A stretch of DNA of 30,720 nt from assembly GCA_031399025.1 (NCBI GenBank), contig JANNOJ010000051.1, forward strand, positions 1 to 30,720, read 5' to 3'. Shown piece after piece: positions 1 through 8,676 of this stretch. Every line of letters starts with the position of its first letter. The first letter of the stretch is position 1. The translations under genes and the position numbers were made by a program. The notes below the pieces were generated by a model, which was given only the letters and a program-made list of their open reading frames with translations, was not told the DNA's origin and made no database searches. Source of the DNA: CBDBZL01 sp031399025 (GTDB taxonomy: Bacteria; Pseudomonadota; Alphaproteobacteria; Sphingomonadales; Sphingomonadaceae).

Positions 1-138
1 GTCGAGCGATACTTCTGCAAGCTCAAGCACTTCCGGCGCATCGCAACCCGCTTCGACAAGCTGGCCCGAAACTTCCTCGCCGCCGTGCTGATCGCTTCAA
101 CCCGACTATGGCTCAGAGCTTATGAGTCCAGAACCTAG
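1..138 (+). CDS. IS5-type transposase, C-terminal fragment (cut by window edge)
   Basis: Frame 1 is open from the first base to TAG at 136-138 and gives 45 residues. They begin VERYFCKLKHFRRIATRFDK and end LWLRAYESRT. This is the usual C-terminal end of IS5-superfamily DDE transposases: the conserved ER of the DDE catalytic core, followed by a basic 'FRRIATRxDKLAxNF' helix and an 'IRLWLRAYES' tail. The rest of the element lies outside the window, so it cannot be judged intact or broken. The right terminal repeat should lie within a few tens of bases after the stop, but I could not define it from one end alone. Recognition of the family is from memory of the conserved tail. Confidence 0.8.
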   Translation, partial: VERYFCKLKHFRRIATRFDKLARNFLAAVLIASTRLWLRAYESRT

Positions 139-249
139 TCCACCAACCTCTCCGGCAAGGACGATACCGCCGGCGGCGCGGCCGAGGAGGGGGCGGGCGA
201 TTGCGCTGGCGAGAGCGACTGTGCCGCCGGTCGACAGGGGCGCAAAACC

Positions 250-360
250 ATGTCCTACACCCCCTTCCCCGCCTACAAGCGCGCCACCCGTCCGCCCGCG
301 AATCCGCCCCGTCTCGCCCACCCCTATGGAACCGCCGCCCGTATGTGTTTCATCAACTAA
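250..360 (+). CDS. possible small protein (36 aa) directly upstream of thpR
   Basis: ATG at 250 opens a 36-residue frame, starting MSYTPFPAYK and ending RMCFIN, whose TAA directly abuts the ATG of thpR (TAAATG). Nearly every codon ends in G or C, as in neighbouring genes. A GGGG stretch lies about 10 bases before the ATG. The thpR start has no clear Shine-Dalgarno of its own, so translation of thpR could be coupled to this frame. The same frame stays open back to the transposase stop at 138, also with high GC3. The real gene could therefore be longer and cut by the insertion sequence. No family recognised. Confidence 0.4.
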   Translation: MSYTPFPAYKRATRPPANPPRLAHPYGTAARMCFIN

Positions 361-909
361 ATGCACCGCCTGTTCATCGCCCTGCGCCCGCCCCAGCCGG
401 TCCGTGATGCGCTGGTCGATACCATGGAAGCGCTGGACAATGCCCGCTGGCAGGATGACGAACAGCTCCACCTGACCCTGCGCTTTCTGGGCGAGGTCGA
501 TCGCCGCGCCGCCGAGGACCTGGCGGCCGCCCTCGCCCGCCTCGCCTTCGCCCCGGTCCCCGTGACGCTGGCCGGGGTCGGCCACTTCGCCCGCAAGGGC
601 CGCCCCACCGCCCTCCACGCCCTCGCCCACCCCACCCCCGAACTCCTCGCCTTGCGCGCCGCCATCGAGCGCACCGCGATCGCCGCCGGCCTGCCCCCCG
701 AGACCCGCGCCTTCGTGCCCCATGTCACTCTGGCCCGTCTTGGCGCCGGCCCGAACCGCTCCGCCGGATCGGTGACCGCCTGGCTCGCCCGCCACGCGCT
801 GCTGCGCGCCGCGTGGAGCGCCGATGCCTTCTCGCTGTTCGAGAGCGAACTCGCCCCCGCCGGCGCGCGCTACACCGAGCTGGTGCGCTACCCCGCGCGC
901 CCGGGCTGA
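361..909 (+). CDS. thpR: RNA 2',3'-cyclic phosphodiesterase (2H family)
   Basis: The 182-residue product is a LigT/ThpR protein of the 2H phosphoesterase superfamily. It opens RNA 2',3'-cyclic phosphates and in vitro can show 2'-5' ligase activity. The two catalytic HxT motifs are present: H37-L-T39 in 'QLHLTLRFLGEVD' and H121-V-T123 in 'PHVTLARLG'. The N-terminus MHRLFIALRPP is the normal family start, which fixes the ATG at 361. Length is normal. Upstream is the possible small ORF ending at 360. Downstream, about 180 bases precede mdh, so it is probably not part of the TCA operon. Function is inferred from motifs and is reasonably sure at family level. Confidence 0.9.
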   Translation: MHRLFIALRPPQPVRDALVDTMEALDNARWQDDEQLHLTLRFLGEVDRRAAEDLAAALARLAFAPVPVTLAGVGHFARKGRPTALHALAHPTPELLALRAAIERTAIAAGLPPETRAFVPHVTLARLGAGPNRSAGSVTAWLARHALLRAAWSADAFSLFESELAPAGARYTELVRYPARPG

Positions 910-1091
910 GGCGCGGACCGGCGCGCGCGGTGAAGCGTGCCGTTTGGCGGTTGCAATGCACTTTTCCCGAGCCTAGGGCGGAGCCGTTCCGGAGCCGGAC
1001 CTACCTCGGGATGCGGGGTGCGGCGCATGATCGGCAGCCCTTCCCGGGGCGACACATCCCGCGCAGGCTCGAAGGACGGGGGACGACACCC

Positions 1092-2054
1092 ATGGCTCGC
1101 AACAAGATCGCGCTCGTCGGCGCCGGCATGATCGGCGGCACGCTCGCCCATCTGGCGGCCATGAAGGAGCTGGGCGATATCGTCCTGTTCGACATCGCCG
1201 AGGGGACGCCCAGGGGCAAGGCGCTCGACATTTCCCAGGCCGGCCCGGTGGAGGGCTTCGACGCCAGCCTCAGGGGCACCGGCGATTATGCCGACATCGC
1301 CGGCGCGAACGTGGTGATCGTCACCGCCGGCGTACCGCGCAAGCCGGGGATGAGCCGCGACGACCTCTTGGGCATCAACCTCAAGGTGATGAAGGCTGTG
1401 GGAGAAGGCATCAAGGCCAACTGCCCGGAAGCGTTCGTCATCTGCATCACCAATCCGCTCGATGCCATGGTGTGGGCGTTGCGCGAATATTCGGGCCTGC
1501 CGCATCACATGGTGGTGGGCATGGCCGGCGTGCTCGACAGCGCCCGCTTCCGCCATTTCCTCAGCCTGGAGTTCGGCGTGAGCATGGAGGACGTCACCGC
1601 CTTCGTGCTCGGCGGCCACGGCGACACCATGGTGCCGGTGCTCGAATATTCCACCGTCGCCGGCGTGCCGGTGACCGATCTCGTCAAGATGGGCTGGACC
1701 ACCCAGGACAGGCTCGACGCCATCGTCGCGCGCACCCGCGCCGGCGGCGGCGAGATCGTGCAATTGCTCGGCAATGGCAGCGCGTTCTACGCCCCCGCCA
1801 CCAGCGCCATCGCGATGGCCGAGAGCTTCCTCAAGGACAAGAAGCGCGTCCTGCCCTGCGCCGCGCAGCTGACCGGGCAGTACGGCGTCGACGGGCTGTA
1901 TGTCGGCGTGCCGGTAGTCATCGGCGCGGGCGGGGTGGAGCGGATCGTCGAGATCGCGCTCGGGGAGGAGGCGCGGGCCAATTTCCAGGTCAGCGTGGAT
2001 GCGGTGAAGGAACTGCTCACCGCCTGCCGGGCGATCGACGGGGCGCTCGCTTGA
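1092..2054 (+). CDS. mdh: malate dehydrogenase
   Basis: The 320-residue protein interconverts malate and oxaloacetate with NAD in the TCA cycle. It has the Rossmann motif GAGMIGG (residues 10-16) and Asp34 at the end of beta-2 (LFDIAEG), which favours NAD. The 'VPRKPGMSRDDLL' substrate loop carries the Arg that marks malate rather than lactate specificity, and the proton-acceptor His lies in GGHGD. This is the LDH-like MDH type usual in alphaproteobacteria. The frame is open upstream to about 813, but the family start MARNKIALVGAG and a purine-rich GGGGGAC before it favour ATG 1092. The 182-base gap upstream is the likely promoter region; TTGCAA followed 17 bases on by TAGGGC (about 954-982) is only a weak match. 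First gene of the TCA run. Confidence 0.95.
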   Translation: MARNKIALVGAGMIGGTLAHLAAMKELGDIVLFDIAEGTPRGKALDISQAGPVEGFDASLRGTGDYADIAGANVVIVTAGVPRKPGMSRDDLLGINLKVMKAVGEGIKANCPEAFVICITNPLDAMVWALREYSGLPHHMVVGMAGVLDSARFRHFLSLEFGVSMEDVTAFVLGGHGDTMVPVLEYSTVAGVPVTDLVKMGWTTQDRLDAIVARTRAGGGEIVQLLGNGSAFYAPATSAIAMAESFLKDKKRVLPCAAQLTGQYGVDGLYVGVPVVIGAGGVERIVEIALGEEARANFQVSVDAVKELLTACRAIDGALA

Positions 2055-2111
2055 GCCTCGTAGCCCCGCCTCGGGAACAAGAACCACCCCTCTAGGAACA
2101 TCCGCCACGCC

Positions 2112-3002
2112 ATGAGCATCCTCGTAAACGCGCACACCAAGGTCATCACCCAGGGGATGACCGGCGAGACCGGCACTTTCCACACGCGCGCGGCGCTCGA
2201 TTACGGCACCCAGATGGGCGGCGGGGTCACCCCCGGCAAGGGCGGCAGCACGCATCTGGGCCTGCCGGTGTTCGACACCGTCGCCGAGGCCAAGGCGGCG
2301 ACCGGCGCCACCGCCAGCGTGATCTACGTGCCGCCGCCCTTCGCCGCGGACTCCATCTGCGAGGCCGCCGCAGCCGGGGTGGAGCTCATCGTGTGCATCA
2401 CCGAAGGAATTCCGGTGCTCGACATGGTGCGGGTCAAGCGGGCGCTGACGGGCACCGGCTCGCGACTGATCGGCCCCAATTGCCCGGGCGTACTGACGCC
2501 GGGCGAATGCAAGATCGGCATCATGCCGGCCAACATCTTCCAGAAGGGCGAGGTGGGCATCGTCAGCCGTTCGGGCACGCTGACCTACGAAGCGGTGCAC
2601 CAGACCACGATGGTGGGCCTGGGCCAGACCACCGCGGTGGGCATCGGCGGCGACCCGGTGAACGGCACCAATTTCATCGACGTGCTCGACCTGTTCCTCG
2701 ACGACGATGCCACCAAGGCGATCATCATGATCGGCGAGATCGGCGGCAGCGCCGAGGAAGAGGCGGCGGCCTTCCTGAAGCGGGAGGCTGCAAAGGGCCG
2801 GACCAAGCCGATGGTCGGCTTCATCGCCGGGCGCACCGCGCCGCCCGGGCGGCGGATGGGCCATGCCGGCGCCATCGTCCAGGGCGGCACGGGCGGCGCC
2901 GACGACAAGATCGCGGCGATGGAGGATGCCGGCATCCGCGTCTCGCCCTCGCCGAGCGAGTTGGGTACCACGCTGGCCGCGCTGCTCAAGGAACTTGCCT
3001 GA
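2112..3002 (+). CDS. sucD: succinyl-CoA ligase (ADP-forming), alpha subunit
   Basis: The 296-residue protein is the alpha subunit of succinyl-CoA synthetase, which makes succinate, CoA and ATP/GTP. It starts MSILVNAHTKVITQGMTG, the family N-terminus with the CoA-binding Rossmann fold. The phosphorylated active-site His lies in 'RRMGHAGAIVQGG' at about residue 250, and 'GPNCPGV' and 'SRSGTLTYE' are conserved. Length is normal. It follows mdh by 57 bases and precedes sucA by 49 bases. The beta subunit gene sucC, commonly just upstream of sucD, is not in this window, so the partner must be encoded elsewhere. Confidence 0.95.
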   Translation: MSILVNAHTKVITQGMTGETGTFHTRAALDYGTQMGGGVTPGKGGSTHLGLPVFDTVAEAKAATGATASVIYVPPPFAADSICEAAAAGVELIVCITEGIPVLDMVRVKRALTGTGSRLIGPNCPGVLTPGECKIGIMPANIFQKGEVGIVSRSGTLTYEAVHQTTMVGLGQTTAVGIGGDPVNGTNFIDVLDLFLDDDATKAIIMIGEIGGSAEEEAAAFLKREAAKGRTKPMVGFIAGRTAPPGRRMGHAGAIVQGGTGGADDKIAAMEDAGIRVSPSPSELGTTLAALLKELA

Positions 3003-3051
3003 GCGCCTTTCGCTTCGACTGTACAATACCCAGATAAACGAGTGACGGGCC

Positions 3052-5904
3052 ATGGGTGATCAAGCGCAATCCTTCCTGCCCGAGCTGATCGCGCCCGACG
3101 GGCCGCAGCCGGGGCCCAGCTGGGCCAATCCGCACTGGCCGGTCGCCGACGGCGGCGAGCTGACCGACGCGCTCGATCCGACGCGAATGCTGCTGGCGGT
3201 CAAGCAAGCGGCCCAGAAAGCCGGCAAGGCGCTGGGTCGATCCGGACCGGACCAGGTCGAGCCGGGCCAGGCCGCGATCGACCAGGAGGCGCTGGTCCGC
3301 GCTGCCGACGACGCCATCCGCGCCATCCTCCTCATCCGCACCTACCGCGTGCGCGGGCACCTCGCCGCCGATCTCGACCCGCTCGGCCTGTCGCAGCGCG
3401 AGCTGCCCGATGATCTGAAGCTGGAATGGCACGGCTTTACCGGCGCCGCGCTCGACCGCGAGGTCTATATCGGCGGCCATTTGGGGCTCGACTGGATCAC
3501 CCCGCGCCGCCTGGTCGAGATCCTGCGCGAGAATTATTGCGGCCATGTCGGCATCGACTACATGCACATCTCCGACGTCGACGAGCGCCGCTTCCTGCAG
3601 GAGCGGATCGAGGGGCCCGACAAGGTCATCCGCTTTACCCCCGAGGGCAAGCGCGCCATCCTCCAGGCGGTGATCCGCGGCGAGGAATACGAGAAGTTCC
3701 TCGGCAAGAAGTACGTCGGCACCAAGCGCTTCGGCCTCGATGGCGGGGAGAGCATGATCCCGGCGCTCGAGGCGGTCATCAAGTACGGCGGCGCGCTGGG
3801 CGTGCGCGAGATCGTCTACGGCATGGCCCATCGCGGCCGGTTGAACGTGCTCGCCAACGTGCTGGCCAAGCCCTACCGTGTCATCTTCCACGAATTCTCC
3901 GGCGGCAGCGCCAACCCGGACGACGTGGGCGGCTCGGGCGACGTGAAATATCACCTGGGCACCAGCACCGATCGCGAGTTCGACGGCATCAGCGTCCACA
4001 TGAGCCTGGTCGCCAACCCTTCGCATCTCGAAGCGGTGGATCCGGTGGTGCTGGGCAAGGTCCGCGCGCAGCAGGCGATGCGCGACGATTTGACCAAGCA
4101 CGAACAGGTGCTGCCGGTGCTGATCCACGGCGATGCCGCCTTCGCCGGCCAGGGCGTGGTGTGGGAGTGCTTCGGCCTGTCGGGCGTGCGCGGCTACAAC
4201 ACCGGCGGGTGCCTGCACTTCGTCATCAACAACCAGATCGGCTTTACCACTTCCCCACAATTCGCGCGCTCCTCGCCCTACCCCAGCGACGTGGCCAAGG
4301 GCGTGCAGGCGCCCATCCTGCACGTCAACGGCGACGATCCCGAGGCGGTGACCTTCGCCTGCAAGCTGGCGATCGAATACCGCCAGAAGTTCAAGCGCGA
4401 CATCGTCATCGACATGTGGTGCTACCGCCGCTTCGGCCACAACGAGGGCGACGAGCCCAGCTTCACCCAGCCGCTGATGTACGAGGCGATCCGCAAGCAT
4501 CCGCGGGTCTCGGAAGTGTATGCCGCGCGCCTGGTGGCCGAGGGCGTCGCGAAAGCGGGCACCGCGGCGGCGATGCGCGACGAGTTCACCCAATTGCTGG
4601 AGACCGAGTTCGCCGGCAGCAAGGGCTACCGGCCCAACGAGGCGGACTGGTTCGCCGGCCGCTGGAGCGGGCTGCACAAGCCCGAAGACCCCGAAGGCGC
4701 GCGGCGCAACGTGGACACCGCGATCGGCGCCGAGCTGTTCGCCAGCCTGGGCCGGACGCTGACCACCGTCCCTGCGGGCCTGACCATCCACAAGACGCTG
4801 CAGCGGGTGCTCGATGCCAAGAAGGTGATGTTCCAGAGCGGCGAGGGGTTCGACTGGGCGACCGCCGAGGCGCTGGCCTTCGCCAGCCTGGTCCATGACG
4901 GTTATGGCGTGCGCCTGTCGGGCCAGGATTCGGGCCGCGGCACCTTCAGCCAGCGCCACGCCATCTGGGTCGACCAGACCGACGAGCGCAAGTACATCCC
5001 CATTTCCACCCTGCCCAACGGCAAGTTCGAGGTGTACGATTCCACCCTGTCCGAATTCGGCGTGCTGGGGTTCGAATACGGCTTTGCTATGGCCGACCCC
5101 AAGACGCTGGTGATGTGGGAGGCGCAGTTCGGCGATTTCGCCAATGGCGCGCAGGTGATCATCGACCAGTTCATCGCCGCCGGCGAGGCCAAGTGGCTGC
5201 GCGCCAACGGCCTCGTGATGCTGCTGCCGCACGGCTTCGAGGGCCAGGGCCCCGAGCACTCCTCCGCCCGGCTCGAGCGCTTCCTCCAGCTGTGCGCCAA
5301 CGACAACATCCAGGTGTGCAACCTGACCAGCCCGGCCAATTACTTCCACCTGCTGCGCCGCCAGCTGCTGCGCCCGTTCCGCAAGCCGCTGATCGTCATG
5401 ACCCCCAAATCGCTGCTGCGCCATCCGGCGGCCAAGAGCAGCGCCAATCGCTTCACCGGCCAGAGCCATTTCCAGCGGCTGATCTCCGACCGCCTGCAGG
5501 TGCCCCAGGACACCATCCGCCGCCTCGTCCTGTGCTCGGGCAAGGTCGCCTACGACCTCATGGAGAAGCGCAATTCCGAAGGGCTGGAGCACGTCTCGAT
5601 CGTGCGCGTGGAGCAGCTCTATCCGTTTCCCGGCGAAGCGCTGGTCAAGCGGCTGCAGCGGCTCACCGCCCTCGAAGAGGTGGTCTGGTGCCAGGAAGAG
5701 CCGCGCAACAACGGCGCCTGGTTCTTCGTGGAAGGCCATCTGGAAGAGGCGATGAACGCCGCCGGCCTGACGGGCAAGCGGCCGCTTTATGCCGGGCGCG
5801 AGGCGGCCGCATCGCCGGCCACGGGCTTTGCCAGCCGCCATCAGGCCCAGCAGGCGGCGCTGGTGGCGGACGCGCTGGGCCTGGCGCATGACGGCGCGGC
5901 GTGA
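3052..5904 (+). CDS. sucA: 2-oxoglutarate dehydrogenase E1 component
   Basis: The 950-residue thiamine-diphosphate enzyme decarboxylates 2-oxoglutarate and passes the succinyl group to lipoyl-E2. Hallmarks in order: an N-terminal 'YRVRGHLAADLDPLG' segment, 'YGMAHRGRLNVLANV', 'HGDAAFAGQGVVWE' and 'GYNTGGCLHFVINNQIGF' in the ThDP/Mg site, 'FGHNEGDEP', and the C-terminal transketolase-like 'RGTFSQRHA' and 'GFEGQGPEHSSAR'. Length fits the 930-960 residue bacterial E1o. ATG 3052 gives MGDQAQSFLPE, a plausible N-terminus. It lies between sucD and sucB in one direction, as expected for a co-transcribed complex. Confidence 0.97.
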   Translation: MGDQAQSFLPELIAPDGPQPGPSWANPHWPVADGGELTDALDPTRMLLAVKQAAQKAGKALGRSGPDQVEPGQAAIDQEALVRAADDAIRAILLIRTYRVRGHLAADLDPLGLSQRELPDDLKLEWHGFTGAALDREVYIGGHLGLDWITPRRLVEILRENYCGHVGIDYMHISDVDERRFLQERIEGPDKVIRFTPEGKRAILQAVIRGEEYEKFLGKKYVGTKRFGLDGGESMIPALEAVIKYGGALGVREIVYGMAHRGRLNVLANVLAKPYRVIFHEFSGGSANPDDVGGSGDVKYHLGTSTDREFDGISVHMSLVANPSHLEAVDPVVLGKVRAQQAMRDDLTKHEQVLPVLIHGDAAFAGQGVVWECFGLSGVRGYNTGGCLHFVINNQIGFTTSPQFARSSPYPSDVAKGVQAPILHVNGDDPEAVTFACKLAIEYRQKFKRDIVIDMWCYRRFGHNEGDEPSFTQPLMYEAIRKHPRVSEVYAARLVAEGVAKAGTAAAMRDEFTQLLETEFAGSKGYRPNEADWFAGRWSGLHKPEDPEGARRNVDTAIGAELFASLGRTLTTVPAGLTIHKTLQRVLDAKKVMFQSGEGFDWATAEALAFASLVHDGYGVRLSGQDSGRGTFSQRHAIWVDQTDERKYIPISTLPNGKFEVYDSTLSEFGVLGFEYGFAMADPKTLVMWEAQFGDFANGAQVIIDQFIAAGEAKWLRANGLVMLLPHGFEGQGPEHSSARLERFLQLCANDNIQVCNLTSPANYFHLLRRQLLRPFRKPLIVMTPKSLLRHPAAKSSANRFTGQSHFQRLISDRLQVPQDTIRRLVLCSGKVAYDLMEKRNSEGLEHVSIVRVEQLYPFPGEALVKRLQRLTALEEVVWCQEEPRNNGAWFFVEGHLEEAMNAAGLTGKRPLYAGREAAASPATGFASRHQAQQAALVADALGLAHDGAA

Positions 5905-5935
5905 GCGCTATTCTCGAGATTGTGGAGCGGAAATC

Positions 5936-7237
5936 ATGGGCACGGAAGTAAAGGTCCCGGCGCTGGGCGAATCGGTGACCGAGGCGACGATCGGCGAGTG
6001 GTTGAAGGCGCCCGGCCAGGCCGTCGCGCTCGACGAGCCGATCGCCAGCCTGGAGACCGACAAGGTGGCGGTCGAGGTGCCCGCGCCGGTCGCGGGCATC
6101 ATGGGCGCGCATGCCGCGGGCGTCGGCGAGACGGTCGAGGTGGGCGCGATCATCGCCACCATCGAGGATTCGCAGGAAGCCGGCGAGACCACCCAGATCA
6201 CCGAGCGCGAGCAGGAACAGCCCGCCGAGCAGGCCCCGCCGCCGCCCGCGGCGAGCGCCCCCGCGGCGACACCAGCGCCTGCTGCTTCCGAAGGCCAGGC
6301 CGGCCAGGTCGACAAGGTGGCGACGATGTCCCCCTCGGTGCGCCGCGCCGTGGCGGAGCACGAGGTGGATCCCGCCACTATCACCGGCACCGGCAAGGAC
6401 GGCCGCCTGACGAAGGAGGACGTGCTCGCCGCTGCTGCCAAGGGCGGGCAGGGCGCGCCCGCCCCCACCCCGCCCGCCCCCCCCCCGCCCGCCGCCGCCA
6501 CGCCAGCCTCGGCTCCGGCCGCCACGGCGCCCGGCGAGCGCCGCACCGAGCGGGTGAAGATGACGCGGCTGCGACAGACCATCGCCCGCCGCCTCAAGAG
6601 CGCGCAGGAGGAGGCTGCGCTCCTCACCACCTTCAACGATTGCGACATGAGCGCGGTGATCGCCGCGCGCGAGGCCTACAAGGACAGCTTCGCCAAGAAG
6701 CACGGAATCAAGCTGGGCTTCATGAGCTTCTTCGCCAAGGCCGCCTGCCTGGCGCTGAAAGACGTGCCCTCGGCCAACGCGAAGATCGAGGGCGACGAGA
6801 TCGTCTACCACGATTTCGTCGATCTCTCGGTGGCGGTCAGCGCGCCGGGCGGGCTGGTCGTGCCGGTGGTGCGCAACGTCGATGCCATGAGCTTCGCCGC
6901 GATCGAACAGGCGATCGCCGCATTCGGCCAGAAGGCCAAGGACGGCACGCTGACCATGGAAGACATGCGCGGCGGCACCTTCACCATCTCCAATGGCGGC
7001 GTGTTCGGCTCGCTGATGAGCACGCCGATCATCAACCCGCCGCAGAGCGCAGTGCTCGGCCTCCACCGCATCGAGGACCGCCCGGTGGTCCGCGACGGCC
7101 AGGTGGCGGTGCGCCCGATGATGTACCTCGCGCTCAGTTACGACCACCGCCTGATCGACGGGCGCGAGGCGGTGACCGCGCTCAAGATCATCAAGGATGC
7201 GATCGAGGACCCGATGCGCCTCCTGATCGACCTGTAA
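5936..7237 (+). CDS. sucB: 2-oxoglutarate dehydrogenase E2 (dihydrolipoyl succinyltransferase)
   Basis: The 433-residue E2 core subunit has one lipoyl domain with the lipoylated Lys43 in 'ETDKVAVEVPAP'. An acidic then Pro/Ala-rich linker follows. A peripheral-subunit-binding domain runs from 'MSPSVRRAVAEHEVDP' to 'GRLTKEDVLAA'. After a second Pro/Ala linker comes the acyltransferase domain, with catalytic His404 and Asp408 in 'YDHRLIDGREA'. ATG 5936 was chosen because the lipoyl domain begins at once (MGTEVKVPALGESV) and GGAG lies 10 bases upstream. The frame also opens further upstream inside sucA, which is implausible. The second linker contains a run of ten C (6477-6486), a slippage-prone tract. 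Gap to sucA is 31 bases. Confidence 0.97.
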   Translation: MGTEVKVPALGESVTEATIGEWLKAPGQAVALDEPIASLETDKVAVEVPAPVAGIMGAHAAGVGETVEVGAIIATIEDSQEAGETTQITEREQEQPAEQAPPPPAASAPAATPAPAASEGQAGQVDKVATMSPSVRRAVAEHEVDPATITGTGKDGRLTKEDVLAAAAKGGQGAPAPTPPAPPPPAAATPASAPAATAPGERRTERVKMTRLRQTIARRLKSAQEEAALLTTFNDCDMSAVIAAREAYKDSFAKKHGIKLGFMSFFAKAACLALKDVPSANAKIEGDEIVYHDFVDLSVAVSAPGGLVVPVVRNVDAMSFAAIEQAIAAFGQKAKDGTLTMEDMRGGTFTISNGGVFGSLMSTPIINPPQSAVLGLHRIEDRPVVRDGQVAVRPMMYLALSYDHRLIDGREAVTALKIIKDAIEDPMRLLIDL

Positions 7238-7265
7238 CGGCTCGAGATTACCCGAAAGCACCAAG

Positions 7266-8672
7266 ATGGCTGACCAGTCCTACGAATACGACGTCCTCGT
7301 CATCGGCGCCGGCCCGGGCGGCTACGTGGCGGCCATCCGCGCCGCGCAGCTCGGGCTCAAGACCGCCTGCGCCGAAAGCCGCGCGACGCTGGGCGGCACC
7401 TGCCTCAACGTGGGCTGCATCCCCTCCAAGGCGCTGCTCCACGGCTCCGAGCTGTTCGAGGAGGCCGGCGGCCACATGGCCAAGTGGGGCGTGAAGGCGG
7501 CTACAGTCGAACTCGACCTGCCCATGATGCTGGCGCAGAAGGACGAGGCGGTGAAAGGCCTCACCGGCGGCGTGGAATTCCTGTTCAAGAAGAACAAGGT
7601 GACCTGGCTGAAGGGCCTGGCCAGCTTCCAGGATGCGCATACCGTGAAGGTGGGCGAGCAGACGGTGACCGCGAAGGACGTGGTCATCGCCACCGGCTCC
7701 TCGGTCACCCCGCTGCCGGGCGTTACCGTGGACAACCAAGCGGGCGTGGTGGTCGATTCCACCGGCGCGCTGAGCCTGCCCAAGGTGCCCGGGCACCTGG
7801 TGGTGATCGGCGGCGGCGTCATCGGGCTCGAGCTTGGCAGCGTCTGGCGCCGGCTGGGCGCCAGGGTGACGGTGGTCGAGTTCCTCGACCAGCTGCTGCC
7901 CGGCATGGACGGCGAGGTGCGCAAGGAAGCGGGCAAGCTGTTCAAGAAGCAGGGGCTGGAGCTGCGGCTCTCGACCAAGGTGACCGGGGTGGCGGTGGCG
8001 GGCGGCACGGCCACGCTCACGCTCGAGCCCTCGGCGGGGGGCGCTGCGGAGACGCTCGAGGCCGACGCGGTGCTCGTCGCCATCGGCCGGCGGCCCAACA
8101 CCGAGGGACTGAACCTTGCCGCCATCGGCCTCACGCCCAACCAGCGCGGGCAGATCGAGACCGACCACGAATTCCGCACCTCCGTCGAGGGCGTGTGGGC
8201 GATCGGCGACGTCATCCCCGGCCCGATGCTGGCGCACAAGGCCGAGGACGAGGGCATCGCGGTGGCGGAGAACATCGCCGGGCAGACCGGCATCGTCAAC
8301 CACGCGGTGATCCCCAACGTGGTCTACACCATGCCCGAGTTCGCCGGTGTCGGCCTCACCGAGGAGGCGGCGAAGGAGGGCGGGCGCGCCATCAAGGTCG
8401 GCAAGTTCCCGATGCTCGCCAACAGCCGGGCCAAGACCAACCGCGACACCGATGGCTTCGTCAAGGTCATCGCCGATGCCGAGAGCGACCGCGTGCTGGG
8501 CGTGTGGATCGTCGCCAGCCTGGCCGGCACGATGATCGCCCAGGCCGCCCAGGCGATGGAGTTCGGCGCCACCAGCGAGGACATCGCCTACACCTGCCAT
8601 GCCCACCCGACGCATTCCGAGGCGCTCAAGGAGGCGGCGATGGCGGTGCAGGGCAAGCCGATCCACATCTAG
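7266..8672 (+). CDS. lpdA: dihydrolipoyl dehydrogenase (E3)
   Basis: The 468-residue flavoprotein reoxidises dihydrolipoyl groups of the 2-oxo acid dehydrogenase complexes with NAD. It has the FAD motif GAGPGGY (14-20) and the redox pair Cys46/Cys51 in 'GGTCLNVGCIPSK'. The second nucleotide motif is 'VIGGGVIGLELG', FAD contacts lie in 'VWAIGDVIPGPMLAHKAEDEG', and the C-terminal catalytic His/Glu lie in 'HAHPTHSEALKEAA'. Full length. It follows sucB by 28 bases, so E1, E2 and E3 are together. Its location with sucAB suggests service to this complex, though E3 is often shared. Confidence 0.97.
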   Translation: MADQSYEYDVLVIGAGPGGYVAAIRAAQLGLKTACAESRATLGGTCLNVGCIPSKALLHGSELFEEAGGHMAKWGVKAATVELDLPMMLAQKDEAVKGLTGGVEFLFKKNKVTWLKGLASFQDAHTVKVGEQTVTAKDVVIATGSSVTPLPGVTVDNQAGVVVDSTGALSLPKVPGHLVVIGGGVIGLELGSVWRRLGARVTVVEFLDQLLPGMDGEVRKEAGKLFKKQGLELRLSTKVTGVAVAGGTATLTLEPSAGGAAETLEADAVLVAIGRRPNTEGLNLAAIGLTPNQRGQIETDHEFRTSVEGVWAIGDVIPGPMLAHKAEDEGIAVAENIAGQTGIVNHAVIPNVVYTMPEFAGVGLTEEAAKEGGRAIKVGKFPMLANSRAKTNRDTDGFVKVIADAESDRVLGVWIVASLAGTMIAQAAQAMEFGATSEDIAYTCHAHPTHSEALKEAAMAVQGKPIHI

Positions 8673-8676
8673 GCGC

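Noticed and set aside
106..795. 229-codon minus-strand frame across thpR
   Set aside because: It is a mirror of thpR; its Gly-rich product has no signature, and the HxT-bearing plus-strand gene explains the codon bias.
813..1091. N-terminal extension of mdh to an upstream start
   Set aside because: It would overlap thpR and adds about 93 basic residues not found in malate dehydrogenases; ATG 1092 begins the standard Rossmann strand.
888..3053. Long open frame of 721 codons antisense to mdh and sucD
   Set aside because: It mirrors strongly biased genes in a GC-rich genome; its translation is a His/Ala/Gly/Asp-rich string with no family signature, and the opposite strand holds two unmistakable enzymes.
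2986..5889. 967-codon open frame antisense to sucA
   Set aside because: Same shadow effect: low-complexity composition, no motifs, and complete overlap with a full-length E1 enzyme.
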